A stretch of 64,000 nucleotides of DNA from Mycobacterium lacus (GTDB lineage: Bacteria; Actinomycetota; Actinomycetes; Mycobacteriales; Mycobacteriaceae), in assembly GCF_010731535.1 (NCBI RefSeq), contig NZ_AP022581.1:3233952-3297951 (forward strand), written 5' to 3'. A program made the translations under genes and the position numbers. Below, piece by piece: positions 45,403 to 58,576 of this stretch (the stretch's first letter is position 1; each line of letters opens with the position of its first letter). The notes under the pieces are model-generated. The model ran no database searches, was not told where the DNA came from, and worked only from the letters and a program-made list of their open reading frames with translations.

Positions 45403-45690
45403 CGATCCTTGGAACGCTGCTGATGTAGTACCCCTTGCTGTTCGGCGCAACGTGAGCCGGTCACATCACTCACGCGGTTCTCGGCGGGTTGGGGTGTTCG
45501 TGGCGCCCGCCTCGCAGCGACAAAATCCCTTGCGTGACTACGTTGTCGCTGTGAGGTGGGCAAACCGTGTGCCGGGTCGATCCAGGGATCCGTGGGGCAG
45601 ATGTGACTAACGCGGCCCAGGACGACACCGATCTGGTGACTATCAGCAGCGCCGCGGACGAGAGTTGTGACCGCCTGGCCGACGTCGCAC

Positions 45691-47094
45691 TCATACAACC
45701 AGCGATAGTTTTCCGCGTCGGCGAGGCGTCTTGCGCCCCTTGCTGATCGCGACCAGGCGCGCGACGGCGGCTTCGATTCCCCGGGCCAGCTGGTCGATAT
45801 CGGCCACCACGTCGTAGTCGGCCAGGATCCCGAAGAACAGGTCGTCAGCGTAGCTGAGCATCGCAACGGCGATCCGCAGTTGCAGCGCAATCGGCGAAAT
45901 CGGGTACATCGCTAGCACCCGTCGGCCCATGAACTGCAGCGGCCGGCGCGGACCGGGCACATTTGTCGCCACCGTCACGACACCGCGCTGAGGCAGCCGC
46001 ATCAACAGCCTGATCGCCCAGGAGCTCAGGGAGAACGGGAGGCGGTTGGTTATCGCGAGGAACGCATGTCCCGCCTGACGTTGCCCCCCGGCCTTCGTCC
46101 GATTCAGCCGCGAGTGCACCGTCCGCAGCCGCTGGACCGGGTTCTCCTCCTCAACGGGAAGATAGGGCAGCATCAGCGAGACACGGTTATCGGTCTCCCC
46201 CAGAGCGCCGGCGGAGCGCACCGACACCGGCACCAACGTACGTAGCGAATCGGGCCGAGGTCGCTCACCCTGCTTGATGAGTAGCTCACGGAAACTTTCC
46301 GTAACCGCCGCTAGCGCGACATCATTGATGGTGACATCGAACTTCTGGCACACCAGTTCGATGTCGGCGAGCGCGACTCGAGCCCCGCTGTAGCGACGCA
46401 GGTCGCTGATCGGACCGTTGAGCGACGACGCGGCCGGGTGCAGCAGGCCGGCGACGATCTCGGCGGCACCCTGTGCGGTACGGGCCACGCCCGCCGTGAG
46501 GGCGGTCACCAGGCTCCAGAGCCCTCCTAGCGAGTTCAGCGGATTGGCGCCCGATTCATCCGGAGACAATCGTTCGGGCCCCGGAGCCTTATGGGGGCAG
46601 ATCTTGCCGGCAAAACTGTCGCGAATGTCGTCATCGAACAGCGCGGTAAGTATGTGGGTGGCCGCGATGCCATCGGCCATGCAGTGGTGGAGCTTCGTCA
46701 GAATCGCCCACTTGCCGCCCGCGAGGCCCTCGATCACCCAGATCTCCCACAGCGGTCGATCGCGGTCCAAACGCCGTGCCATCACATCGGCGATCAGCCC
46801 GAACAGCTCACGGTCGTTGCCCGGCTGCGGTAGCGCGACGCGCCGTACGTGGCGGCCCAGATCGAAATGGGGATCTTGCACCCATTCGGGTGCGGCGAGG
46901 TCGAGCGGGTGGAGTCGCAACCGGTGCCCGAACCGGGGGCAGGCACGGACTCGCTGATCGAGCGCCGGCAGCAGCGCCTCCTGATTAGGGGGCGGACCCT
47001 CGATGACTGCGACGGCGCCGATGGCCAGGCTGACACGCCGATCGGCATCTTCAACCTCGAGGAACCCGGCATCAAGTGTCGAGAGGTTGTTCAT
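45691..47094 (-). CDS. tgs1: Wax ester synthase/diacylglycerol acyltransferase Tgs1
   Basis: The 467-residue WS/DGAT protein has the active-site HHCMADG in TKLHHCMADGIAA, the N-terminal LSTLDAGFLEVED and the C-terminal TNVPGPRRPLQFMGRRV and LSYADDLFFGILADYD. Tgs1 makes triacylglycerol for storage in hypoxia and is one of the strongest DosR targets. The start is ATG 47094. It is divergent from an Rv3131-like gene with DosR-box-like sites between them. LipY, encoded 20 kb away, degrades this product. Confidence 0.95.
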   Translation of the reverse strand: MNNLSTLDAGFLEVEDADRRVSLAIGAVAVIEGPPPNQEALLPALDQRVRACPRFGHRLRLHPLDLAAPEWVQDPHFDLGRHVRRVALPQPGNDRELFGLIADVMARRLDRDRPLWEIWVIEGLAGGKWAILTKLHHCMADGIAATHILTALFDDDIRDSFAGKICPHKAPGPERLSPDESGANPLNSLGGLWSLVTALTAGVARTAQGAAEIVAGLLHPAASSLNGPISDLRRYSGARVALADIELVCQKFDVTINDVALAAVTESFRELLIKQGERPRPDSLRTLVPVSVRSAGALGETDNRVSLMLPYLPVEEENPVQRLRTVHSRLNRTKAGGQRQAGHAFLAITNRLPFSLSSWAIRLLMRLPQRGVVTVATNVPGPRRPLQFMGRRVLAMYPISPIALQLRIAVAMLSYADDLFFGILADYDVVADIDQLARGIEAAVARLVAISKGRKTPRRRGKLSLVV

Positions 47095-47160
47095 GTTCAG
47101 CGACCTCCGAAGGTATCTGCAACCCCAGTAGCACTATCCATCGGCAACGGGGCGTGGCGG

Positions 47161-47257
47161 CAGGGCCAGAAGTCCCCACTAATCGCGCGCCCGTCTCGGG
47201 GCCTGGCCGTTTGCCAATGGCCGAAGGTCCTGCGGTGCTAAGGGCTTCAGGCCCTGC
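47161..47257. promoter_or_regulatory. Cluster of DosR boxes between tgs1 and the Rv3131-like gene
   Basis: Three sites fit the DosR consensus: AGGGCCAGAAGTCCCC (47162-47177), ATGGCCGAAGGTCCTGC (47217-47233) and AAGGGCTTCAGGCCCTGC (47240-47257). The first lies about 70 bases upstream of tgs1 and the others about 80-120 bases upstream of the Rv3131-like start, so both divergent genes can be activated from this region. Confidence 0.65.
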
Positions 47258-47337
47258 CGAGGCGGCTGAGAACAAGCGATGCTTAGCGTTAGCAGCACCA
47301 TCGGCGAGAAGTAGGCTTGCCGACAAGAAGGGCAGCC

Positions 47338-50701
<3,364 letters not shown>

Positions 50702-50729
50702 CGCACCGCTCCCCGAGATCCGCCCAGTC

Positions 50730-51533
50730 CTACAGGTTGCTGCAACGTATTGCGAGCACCGAACACCTCACGTCGGGCGCACCGCACACGTCCTGGCACT
50801 CATGCGACTCGGTGACGAACAATTGGTCGGATCCGGCATTGGCGGCCAGATACCGTTTGACACTGCCGCCGATGATCTCCGACTCGACGCGCACATCGGG
50901 ATACAACCGTGTCCACCGGGCAATACGCCGGCTCAGTTGCGTTCGCGCCAAACGGTTTCCGTCGCTAGTGCTATCCGGCGCCTCGGGAAGGTGCGGCGAG
51001 ACCGCGCGCAGCGGAACCTTCCGCAACCGCGCTTCCTCGAACGCGTGGCGCAACACTAGGCCGTTGTCCACTCCCACGACAATTCCGCTGACCTTCGGGG
51101 TTGCCGTCCCGTCCGCCGGCCGGTTGATGACCGCCACCGGGCACAACGCCGATGAACCCAGCGTCGCCGCAACGGAACCACCACCGCGGACGGCATGATT
51201 GAGCCCTATCGAGCCGATACAGACCATCGCCGCCGACCTCGACTCCTCCATCAACCTGGTAACCGGCTTTCCCCAGAGGATCTCGGTTTCAATCTTGACC
51301 GTTTTCCCGGTGCTCTCGGCAGCCTCACGGGCGTCGTGCAGCGCCGTCGCGGCAGCGGCTTGCCGACCGTCGTGATCGCCGACTACCGCGGGGTCCAGCG
51401 GATCGATGACATACACCAGGCGCATCGGAATGTCGCGGCTGATCGCCTCGTCGACCGCCCACAACGCCGCATATATCGCCGGTTTCGATCCGTCGATACC
51501 AACGACGACCGCCGGAGTTCGAAATTCGCGCAT
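50730..51533 (-). CDS. Universal stress protein (Rv3134c-like)
   Basis: The 267-residue tandem USP protein begins [20 protein letters not shown] and has the ATP-binding-type loop [20 protein letters not shown] in the first repeat; the second repeat is more diverged ([19 protein letters not shown]). It is the first gene of the DosR operon and its promoter is the main autoregulatory point. Starts are GTG 51536 or ATG 51533. DosR-box-like sites lie about 85-120 bases upstream. Confidence 0.92.
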   Translation of the reverse strand: MREFRTPAVVVGIDGSKPAIYAALWAVDEAISRDIPMRLVYVIDPLDPAVVGDHDGRQAAAATALHDAREAAESTGKTVKIETEILWGKPVTRLMEESRSAAMVCIGSIGLNHAVRGGGSVAATLGSSALCPVAVINRPADGTATPKVSGIVVGVDNGLVLRHAFEEARLRKVPLRAVSPHLPEAPDSTSDGNRLARTQLSRRIARWTRLYPDVRVESEIIGGSVKRYLAANAGSDQLFVTESHECQDVCGAPDVRCSVLAIRCSNL

Positions 51534-51617
51534 CACGGTCTCCTCTGGCTGCGCTGCACGCAGATGATCGTCCGTCCGTCAATAGCCACGGTATTGGCGC
51601 GAACCCCGCCCTTCCCA

Positions 51618-51652
51618 GAGGCATAGGTCCACAAATGGGGGCCATAGGTCCC
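51618..51652. promoter_or_regulatory. DosR boxes upstream of the usp-devR-devS operon
   Basis: GGGGCCATAGGTCCCT (51637-51652) is an excellent DosR site. AGAGGCATAGGTCCACA (51618-51634) beside it shares CATAGGTCC and looks like a weaker second site. This primary and secondary arrangement is known for the M. tuberculosis Rv3134c-devRS promoter and allows cooperative autoactivation. Confidence 0.7.
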
Positions 51653-51719
51653 TATCGTTCCCGAAGCCCCAGAACCTGAAGCCACGGTTGCCAGCGCGGC
51701 GCCGCCGCTGACCGATGTG

Positions 51720-52033
51720 ACCGCCGGCCACGCCGGTGCGGCTGATTGCCGGGTATTCACTGGCGATCGGATGGAGCTTCGACTCGATGGCGCCGCACGC
51801 CTCCGCGCGCGGCGCGATGGCGCACGGGTCAATTCACGCGCCGGATCACCTGCCCCACCGCACGGCGCTTTGGGACCAGGTGACAGATCCGCTGAAGGCG
51901 ATCCTTGCGGTGGGAGAACTACTATGCGGTCGCGACGTCGCAGATCACCCAGACGACGCTGCGCTCGCTGCGGCACCCAGAGATGTGGCAGGGCTTGCAG
52001 GGTATAGCTGGCGATTTCAACCGCCGGCGATGA
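51720..52033 (+). pseudogene. Unidentified gene remnant, two frames
   Basis: One frame reads RLIAGYSLAIGWSFDSMAP and ALWDQVTDPLKAILAVGE; the neighbouring frame continues with RWENYYAVATSQITQTTLR and HPEMWQGLQGIAGDFNRRR and then TGA at about 52031-52033. Both have coding-like composition and join near 51900, which suggests a gene broken by a small indel. I do not recognise the family. The rest of 51653-52337 shows no further gene. Confidence 0.3.
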
Positions 52034-52337
52034 CCGAACCATCGGACAGCCGCCCGCCCGGAAAACTCACAGGAAAATCCCAGGCATTCGCTTGGCTTCG
52101 TCGCGACCTCACCTCGCGGCAGTCATCCATCGCATATCGCTTGTGCTGCAATGCCATTGGCGACATGCGCTGCCGCGCTTCCCGCGCCGGCTCAGACAAG
52201 CCCCCCGCGTGAGCGATTCGCTGCGGCGCCCGACCACTGGTTGTACGCTGTCCGCGGCGTGAGCCAGCGCCGGCTCCCATGCATCCACTGAACCTGCCGA
52301 TCACCACAACCAGTCGAAGTTAGGGGGCTGCGCAGCA

Positions 52338-53492
52338 ATGGATTACGCATTCTTGCCGCCGGAGATCAATTCCGCGCTGATGTATAGCGGCCCGGGATCT
52401 GGCTCCATACTGGCTGCCGCGGGAAGCTGGGATGAGCTGTCCACCGAATTGGCTTCCGCTGCCGAGGGCTACGGATCGGTGATTTCGGGCCTGACCAGCA
52501 TGCACTGGTCGGGCCCGGCGTCGGCGTCGATGCTGGCCGCGGCGGGCCCCTTCGTGGAGTGGTTGGGCATGGCCGCCGCGCGGACGAAGCAGACCGCAAA
52601 CCAGGCCCGGGCTGCCGCGGCCGCATTTGAGCAGGCCTACGCGATGACGGTGCCTCCATCGGTAGTCGTCGCCAACCGCATACAACTGAAATCGCTTATA
52701 GCAACCAACTTTTTCGGGCAGAACACCGCGGCGATCGCAGCCGCCGAGGCGCAGTACGCCGAGATGTGGGCCCAGGACGCCGCCGCGATGTACGACTATG
52801 CCGCCAATTCGTCGGCGGCGACACGGTTGCCGCCGTTCTCTCCCCCGGAGCAGACCACTAACCCCGCGGGGGAGAGTACCCAGAACGCGGCAGTCAATCA
52901 GGCCGCCGCCACCTCCGCCGGCACCGCGCAGACGACATTGTCGCAGTTGTCGTCGTTGGCGTCCCAGGTACTCCAGGCGCCGCAGGCATGGCCGAACATT
53001 CTCCCCGACGACTTCACCATTCTCGACGGCCTCTTCGGCATGTATGCGACGATCGGCGTGACGCAGGACGTCGAGTCGATTGTTTCCGGAATCATCGGGG
53101 CAGAGAACAACTTGGGCCTCGTGGGGGCTGCCACCGAAAATGCGGCCGAGTTGGCCCCGGGCCCGCTCGGGATCAGCTCCGTACTCTCCGGAGCGACGAG
53201 CGGCGGTGGTGCAGGCCTACCCGGCGCGGTGACCGTAAGCACCGCTCGGGCCGGTTCGATCGGGCCCATGTCGGTGCCCGCGTCCTGGGCCGCGCCGTCG
53301 ACCGGTCATGTGTCGGCGATGTCGGGCAGCGGCTTGACCACGCTTCCGGGAACAGACGGGGCGGACGCAGCCGATCACGGAATGCCAGGCGTTCCCGGAA
53401 TGCCGGCGGGTTCGGTAAGGCGAGCCTCCAGCGTCGTGCCCCGATACGGTGTCCGGCTCACCGTGATGCCACGCCCACCCGCGGCGGGCTGA
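52338..53492 (+). CDS. PPE-SVP family protein (PPE51-like)
   Basis: The 384-residue PPE protein starts MDYAFLPPEINSALMYSGPG, with a W-x-G turn HWSGPAS near residue 57 and the helical hairpin FFGQNTAAIAAAEAQYAEMW of the PPE domain (to about 175). The C-terminal part has the SVP motif GPMSVPASWAAPS. Position next to the DosR operon matches M. tuberculosis PPE50/PPE51; PPE51 has been linked to outer-membrane uptake of glycerol and sugars. It starts at ATG 52338 with a GTTAGGGGG site upstream. No PE partner is adjacent. Confidence 0.9.
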   Translation: MDYAFLPPEINSALMYSGPGSGSILAAAGSWDELSTELASAAEGYGSVISGLTSMHWSGPASASMLAAAGPFVEWLGMAAARTKQTANQARAAAAAFEQAYAMTVPPSVVVANRIQLKSLIATNFFGQNTAAIAAAEAQYAEMWAQDAAAMYDYAANSSAATRLPPFSPPEQTTNPAGESTQNAAVNQAAATSAGTAQTTLSQLSSLASQVLQAPQAWPNILPDDFTILDGLFGMYATIGVTQDVESIVSGIIGAENNLGLVGAATENAAELAPGPLGISSVLSGATSGGGAGLPGAVTVSTARAGSIGPMSVPASWAAPSTGHVSAMSGSGLTTLPGTDGADAADHGMPGVPGMPAGSVRRASSVVPRYGVRLTVMPRPPAAG

Positions 53493-53497
53493 CACCG

Positions 53498-53830
53498 CTA
53501 CTCATCTGCGGTCGGCTCGAGAGGCGCCAACGTCCAGTTATCCGGATTCTTCGGCGAATACAGCACCGGAAGCAATTGGCCGACGGCCGGCCATTGGTCG
53601 ACGTCGACGGCCATGCGCCGGTACACGGCGTACTCATTGAGGGTCGGCCCGTCCATGACTCCGGCGATGGTGACGTACTGCTCACCGTCGCCGTCCGGTC
53701 GCGGGCTGACGCCGGTCACCAGTAGCGTGCCGCTCGCCACCGCTCCGCGCGGGCCGCGCGGGATGAAGCGTGGTGCAAGGAACACCAACAGGACCGCAAC
53801 CAGCAGGACCAGCACACCCAATTCCCACAC
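53498..53830 (-). CDS. Small single-pass membrane protein
   Basis: The 110-residue protein has an N-terminal helix (VLVLLVAVLLVFLAPRFI) and an extracytoplasmic or cytoplasmic beta-rich remainder (VASGTLLVTGVSPRPDGDGE, QYVTIAGVMDGPTLNEYAVY). The start is GTG 53830. It is convergent with the PPE gene (six bases between stops) and divergent from hisN. No recognised domain. Confidence 0.6.
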   Translation of the reverse strand: MWELGVLVLLVAVLLVFLAPRFIPRGPRGAVASGTLLVTGVSPRPDGDGEQYVTIAGVMDGPTLNEYAVYRRMAVDVDQWPAVGQLLPVLYSPKNPDNWTLAPLEPTADE

Positions 53831-53865
53831 CCCAGCAATGGTAGGACCATGGTAGGACTGCTGGC

Positions 53866-54654
53866 ATGGACCGCACCGGCGACGATCTGACGCTCGCGCT
53901 GACGCTGGCCGACCGCGCGGACAGGCTCACGAGCGCGCGGTTCGGCGCGCTGGATCTGCGCATCGACACCAAACCGGATCTGACTCCGGTGACCGACGCC
54001 GATCGGGCGGTCGAGGCCGACCTTCGCAAAATGCTCGGACACGACCGGCCCGGCGACGCCATCCTGGGCGAAGAGTTCGGCGGCACAACAACTTTCAGCG
54101 GCCGGCAGTGGATCATCGACCCGATCGACGGCACCAAGAACTTCGTGCGCGGGGTGCCGGTGTGGGCAAGTTTGATCGCGTTGCTCGAAGACGGCGTCCC
54201 ATCCGTCGGTGTCGTCAGCGCGCCCGCGCTGCAGCGGCGGTGGTGGGCGGCGCGCGGGCGGGGCGCGTTCGCGTCGGTCGACGGCGACCGGCCCCGCCGG
54301 CTGCGGGTGTCCGCGGTGGCCGAACTGCGTTCGGCGAGCCTGTCGTTCTCCAGCCTGTCCGGGTGGGCGCAGCTCGGTATGCGTGAACGCTTCCTCGAGC
54401 TGACCGATGCGGTGTGGCGGGTCCGCGCCTATGGCGATTTTCTGTCCTATTGCCTGGTGGCCGAGGGAGCCGTCGACATCGCCGCCGAACCAGAGGTGTC
54501 GGTGTGGGACCTGGCGGCGCTGGACATCCTGCTGCGCGAGGCGGGCGGGGAGCTCACCAGCCTGGCCGGCACCCGTGGCCCGCATGGTGGCAGCGGCGTG
54601 GCGACCAACGGCCTGCTGCACAAACAGGTGCTAACCAGGCTCAACCCCGCGTAA
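53866..54654 (+). CDS. hisN: Histidinol-phosphatase (inositol monophosphatase fold)
   Basis: The 262-residue protein has the IMPase metal-binding motifs [23 protein letters not shown] and [18 protein letters not shown], and fits the HisN branch that dephosphorylates histidinol phosphate in histidine synthesis. M. tuberculosis HisN (Rv3137) is in the same position. The start is ATG 53866. It is cytosolic and Mg-dependent. Confidence 0.92.
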   Translation: MDRTGDDLTLALTLADRADRLTSARFGALDLRIDTKPDLTPVTDADRAVEADLRKMLGHDRPGDAILGEEFGGTTTFSGRQWIIDPIDGTKNFVRGVPVWASLIALLEDGVPSVGVVSAPALQRRWWAARGRGAFASVDGDRPRRLRVSAVAELRSASLSFSSLSGWAQLGMRERFLELTDAVWRVRAYGDFLSYCLVAEGAVDIAAEPEVSVWDLAALDILLREAGGELTSLAGTRGPHGGSGVATNGLLHKQVLTRLNPA

Positions 54655-54727
54655 CCTGGCGCTTAGCCTCCGGCGACGATGCGGGCCGACCGGCCCGAGG
54701 TGGAGCCGGAAGATCGTCGACAGCGTC

Positions 54728-55840
54728 ATGACCCACCTTCTTTCACAAGACGACCCGTTCACCGTGGCGACCAAGCACTGGCACCGGCTCGATGACGGGC
54801 GGATCCAGTGCGACGTATGCCCGCGCGCGTGCAAACTCCACGAGGGCCAACGCGGCCTGTGCTTCGTCCGCGCCCGGCTCGACGACCAGGTGAAACTCAC
54901 CAGCTACGGGCGTTCAAGCGGATTCTGTGTCGATCCGATCGAGAAAAAGCCCCTCAACCACTTCCTGCCCGGGTCGGCGGTGCTCTCGTTCGGCACCGCC
55001 GGGTGCAACCTGGCGTGCAAGTTCTGCCAGAACTGGGACATCTCCAAGTCCCGCGAGATCGACACCCTTGCCAGCCGGGCCGGCCCCGACGACATCGCGC
55101 GCACCGCTGACGAATTGGGTTGTCGCAGTGTGGCATTCACCTACAATGACCCGGCCATCTTCTGGGAATACGCCGCCGATGTCGCAGACGCCTGCCACGA
55201 CCGGGGCATCTACGCCGTCGCGGTGACGGCCGGGTACATGTGTCCCGCGCCCCGCGCCGAGTTCTACCGGCACATCGATGCGGCCAACGTCGACCTGAAG
55301 GCGTTCACCGAAGACTTCTACCACAAGGTCTGCGTCGGGCATCTGAATGACGTCCTGGACACCCTGGTCTACCTAAGACACCAGACGAATGTCTGGCTGG
55401 AGATCACCACCCTGCTGATCCCCGGACGCAACGACAGCGACGGGGAAATCGCCGCCGAATGCGCGTGGATCCGCGAAAACCTCGGCGTCGACGTGCCGCT
55501 GCATTTCACCGCCTTCCACCCCGATTACAAGATGATGGACACGCCGCCGACACCGCCCGAAACGCTGACGCGGGCCCGCCGTATCGGTATCGATGAAGGC
55601 CTGCGATTCGTCTACACGGGCAACGTCCACGACGCCACGGGCGGCAGCACGCTGTGCCCGGCGTGCGGGTCGGCGGTGGTGGTCCGTGGCTGGTACACGA
55701 TCCGGCACTATGCCCTGACCGATGACGGCCGCTGCCGAGTGTGTGGGCATCACTTGGCCGGCCGCTACGACGGACCGGCCGGACACTGGGGCCGGCGACG
55801 GCTACCCCTGCTGGCCGACCTTTCGCACGGTGTGAATTAG
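54728..55840 (+). CDS. amrS: AmmeMemoRadiSam-system radical SAM enzyme (PflA-like)
   Basis: The 370-residue radical SAM protein has the iron-sulfur motif C-N-L-A-C-K-F-C in GTAGCNLACKFCQNW and, unusually, extra cysteines at both ends: CDVCPRACKLHEGQRGLC at the N-terminus and CPACGSAVVVRGWY with CRVCGHH at the C-terminus. These extra clusters define the AmrS branch, not classical PflA. In M. tuberculosis it is annotated pflA (Rv3138), although no pyruvate formate-lyase is known there. The function of the system is not settled. Follows hisN by 73 bases. Confidence 0.88.
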   Translation: MTHLLSQDDPFTVATKHWHRLDDGRIQCDVCPRACKLHEGQRGLCFVRARLDDQVKLTSYGRSSGFCVDPIEKKPLNHFLPGSAVLSFGTAGCNLACKFCQNWDISKSREIDTLASRAGPDDIARTADELGCRSVAFTYNDPAIFWEYAADVADACHDRGIYAVAVTAGYMCPAPRAEFYRHIDAANVDLKAFTEDFYHKVCVGHLNDVLDTLVYLRHQTNVWLEITTLLIPGRNDSDGEIAAECAWIRENLGVDVPLHFTAFHPDYKMMDTPPTPPETLTRARRIGIDEGLRFVYTGNVHDATGGSTLCPACGSAVVVRGWYTIRHYALTDDGRCRVCGHHLAGRYDGPAGHWGRRRLPLLADLSHGVN

Positions 55841-55855
55841 TTAACAGATTGAACC

Positions 55856-55877
55856 TATCTTACTCCGGAGTAAGATA
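55856..55877. promoter_or_regulatory. Perfect 22-bp palindrome upstream of fadE24
   Basis: The half-site TATCTTACTCC is followed immediately by its exact reverse complement, 37 bases before the fadE24 ATG. This has the form of a TetR-type operator and probably controls the fadE24-fadE23 operon. I cannot name the regulator. Confidence 0.75.
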
Positions 55878-55914
55878 CGGTTATCGCATCGCCCCAACGA
55901 CCGAGGCTGCTGAC

Positions 55915-57312
55915 ATGACCGACACCACCTCTGCTTCCGAACCTTCCCAATCGCGGCGCAAACGCCGCGGCCGCAAGACCGGTGTTGGCATGCAGCCACA
56001 CAAGCGGACCGGCATCGACGTCACACTGGCGCTGCTTACGCCGATCGTCGGCCAGGAGTTCCTGGACAAATACCACCTGCGCGATCCGCTCAACCGAACC
56101 CTGCGCTACGGCACGAAGACCATTTTCTCCACGGCCGCGGCCACCAGCCGTCAGTTCAAGCGGGTGCAGAACCTCCGCAGCGGGCCCACCCGGCTGAAGT
56201 CCAGCGGCAAGGACTACTTCGACCTCACGCCCGACGACGACCAGAAGCTGATCATCGAGACCGTCGACGAATTCGCCAAGGAGATACTGCGGCCCGCGGC
56301 TCACGACGCCGACGAGGCGGCGGCCTACCCGCCCGATCTGATCGCCAAGGCCGCCGAGCTGGGAATCACGGCGATCAACATCCCCGAGGATTTCGACGGC
56401 ATCGCCGCACACCGATCCAGCGTGACCAACGTGCTGGTGGCCGAGGCGTTGGCGTATGGCGATATGGGTCTGGCGCTGCCGATTCTGGCCCCCGGCGGCG
56501 TGGCGTCCGCACTGACCCACTGGGGCAGCGCCGATCAGCAGGCTACCTACCTGAACGAGTTTGCTGGCAACGATGTCCCGCAGGCCTGCGTGGCGATCGC
56601 CGAACCACAGCCGTTGTTCGACCCCACCCGGCTGAAGACCACCGCCGTGCGCACGCCGTCCGGATACCGGCTTGACGGGGTCAAATCATTGGTTCCGGCG
56701 GCGGCCGACGCCGAGTTGTTCATCGTCGCAGCCCAGTTGAACGGCAAGCCGGCGCTGTTCATCGTCGAGTCGTCGACCCAGGGACTGACCGTCAGGGCGG
56801 ATCCGAGCATGGGGATTCGCGCCGCGGCCCTGGGCCAGGTGGAGCTCTCCGCGGTATCGGTGCCGCTCCGTGCCCGGCTGGGCGAGGACGAAGCCACCGA
56901 CGCCGATTATTCGGAGGCGATCGCGCTGGCCCGGCTGGGCTGGGCGGCGCTGGCGGTCGGCACCTCGCATGCGGTGCTCGACTATGTCGTGCCGTATGTG
57001 AAAGAGCGCGAGGCATTCGGCGAGCCGATCGCCCGTCGTCAAGCGGTGGCGTTCATGTGCGCCAACATCGCCATCGAACTGGACGGCCTGCGACTGATCA
57101 CCTGGCGCGGCGCGTCCCGAGCCGAGCAGGGTCTGCCGTTCGCCCGGGAAGCCGCGCTGGCCAAGCGGCTGGGCTCCGACAAGGGCATGCAGATCGGCCT
57201 GGACGGCGTGCAGCTGCTCGGCGGCCACGGCTACACCAAGGAGCACCCGGTCGAACGCTGGTACCGCGACCTGCGGGCCATCGGCGTCGCCGAGGGTGTT
57301 GTCGTTATCTGA
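55915..57312 (+). CDS. fadE24: Acyl-CoA dehydrogenase FadE24
   Basis: The 465-residue protein has an unusually long basic N-terminus (residues 1-90, SRRKRRGRKTGVGMQPHK) before the acyl-CoA dehydrogenase fold starting DLTPDDDQKLIIETVDEFAK. Later features are YVVPYVKEREAFGEPIARRQ and LDGVQLLGGHGYTKEHPVER. The catalytic Glu region is less clear, as in other mycobacterial FadE heteromers. It probably forms a heterotetramer with FadE23, encoded 21 bases downstream. In M. tuberculosis the pair is Rv3139-Rv3140 and has been linked to isoniazid response. Confidence 0.93.
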   Translation: MTDTTSASEPSQSRRKRRGRKTGVGMQPHKRTGIDVTLALLTPIVGQEFLDKYHLRDPLNRTLRYGTKTIFSTAAATSRQFKRVQNLRSGPTRLKSSGKDYFDLTPDDDQKLIIETVDEFAKEILRPAAHDADEAAAYPPDLIAKAAELGITAINIPEDFDGIAAHRSSVTNVLVAEALAYGDMGLALPILAPGGVASALTHWGSADQQATYLNEFAGNDVPQACVAIAEPQPLFDPTRLKTTAVRTPSGYRLDGVKSLVPAAADAELFIVAAQLNGKPALFIVESSTQGLTVRADPSMGIRAAALGQVELSAVSVPLRARLGEDEATDADYSEAIALARLGWAALAVGTSHAVLDYVVPYVKEREAFGEPIARRQAVAFMCANIAIELDGLRLITWRGASRAEQGLPFAREAALAKRLGSDKGMQIGLDGVQLLGGHGYTKEHPVERWYRDLRAIGVAEGVVVI

Positions 57313-57333
57313 TTACGAGCTGAAAGACCAGTC

Positions 57334-58539
57334 ATGGCAATCAATCTGGAGCTGCCGCGCAAACTGCAAGCGGTGACGCACAAGACGCATCAAGGTGTCG
57401 CCGAGATGGTGCGGCCGATCGCCCGCAAATATGACCTCAAAGAGCACGCCTACCCGGTCGAACTCGACACCCTGATCGTCCTGTTCGAGGGAGCATCCGG
57501 ATCGTTCGCCTTCGCCGGAGCCGACGCGCTGGGCGACGACGACGAAGACAGGGACAAGAACCACAACGGTGCCAACATGGCCGCGCTGCTGCAGACCTTG
57601 GAGGCCAGCTGGGGCGACGTAGCGATGTTGCTGTCCATCCCGTATCAGGGGCTGGGCAACGCGGCGATCTCCGCGGTTGCCACCGATGAGCAGCTGGAGC
57701 GCTTGGGCAAGGTGTGGGCGGCGATGGCCATCACCGAACCGGGATTCGGGTCGGACTCGGCCGCGGTGGCGACAACGGCGACGCTGGACGGCGACGAGTA
57801 CGTGATCAACGGCGAGAAGATCTTCGTCACCGCCGGTTCGCGCGCCACCCACATCGTGGTGTGGGCGACGCTGGACAAGTCACTGGGTCGCCCGGCGATC
57901 AAGTCGTTCATCGTGCCGCGCGAGCACCCCGGCGTCACGGTCGAACGCCTCGAGCGCAAGCTCGGCATCAAAGGGTCGGATACCGCCGCCATCCGTTTCG
58001 ATAACGTGCGCATCCCCAAGGACAACCTGCTGGGCAATCCCGAAATCGAAGTCGGCAAGGGCTTTGCCGGGGTGATGGAGACCTTCGACAACACGCGGCC
58101 GATTGTCGCCGCCATGGCGATTGGGATCGGCCGCGCCGCGCTGGAGGAAATCCGCAAGATCCTCACCGAGGCCGGAGTGGAGATCTCCTACGACAAGCCT
58201 TCGCATGTTCAGAGCGCCGCCGCGGCCGAGTTCCTGCGGATGGAGGCCGACTGGGAGGCCAGCTACCTGCTAGCGCTGCGCGCGGCGTGGCAGGCCGACA
58301 ACAATATCCCCAACTCCAAAGAGGCGTCGATGAGCAAGGCCAAGGCGGGTCGGATGGCCAGCGACGTTACCTGTAAGGCCGTCGAATTAGCAGGCACCAC
58401 AGGCTATTCCGAGCAGACCCTGCTGGAGAAGTGGGCTCGCGACTCCAAGATCCTGGACATCTTCGAGGGCACCCAGCAGATCCAGCAGCTGGTGGTCGCC
58501 CGCCGGTTGCTGGGTCTCTCGTCGGCCGAGCTGAAGTAG
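57334..58539 (+). CDS. fadE23: Acyl-CoA dehydrogenase FadE23
   Basis: The 401-residue acyl-CoA dehydrogenase has AMAITEPGFGSDSAAVATTA (FAD and substrate), GEKIFVTAGSRATHIVVWA, FVIPREHPG-like IVPREHPGVTVERLERKLG and the C-terminal GTQQIQQLVVARRLLG. It oxidises acyl-CoA thioesters in beta-oxidation, likely as partner of FadE24. The start is ATG 57334. M. tuberculosis continues with fadB4, but here the order breaks and a PE gene follows. Confidence 0.94.
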   Translation: MAINLELPRKLQAVTHKTHQGVAEMVRPIARKYDLKEHAYPVELDTLIVLFEGASGSFAFAGADALGDDDEDRDKNHNGANMAALLQTLEASWGDVAMLLSIPYQGLGNAAISAVATDEQLERLGKVWAAMAITEPGFGSDSAAVATTATLDGDEYVINGEKIFVTAGSRATHIVVWATLDKSLGRPAIKSFIVPREHPGVTVERLERKLGIKGSDTAAIRFDNVRIPKDNLLGNPEIEVGKGFAGVMETFDNTRPIVAAMAIGIGRAALEEIRKILTEAGVEISYDKPSHVQSAAAAEFLRMEADWEASYLLALRAAWQADNNIPNSKEASMSKAKAGRMASDVTCKAVELAGTTGYSEQTLLEKWARDSKILDIFEGTQQIQQLVVARRLLGLSSAELK

Positions 58540-58576
58540 CCCCGGCGGGCTGGCGGCATCTGCCGCTTGCGGGGGA

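Noticed and set aside
45403..45690. Open frames between the nitroreductase-like gene and tgs1
   Set aside because: Frames on both strands lack a ribosome site and any recognisable domain; treated as empty intergenic DNA.
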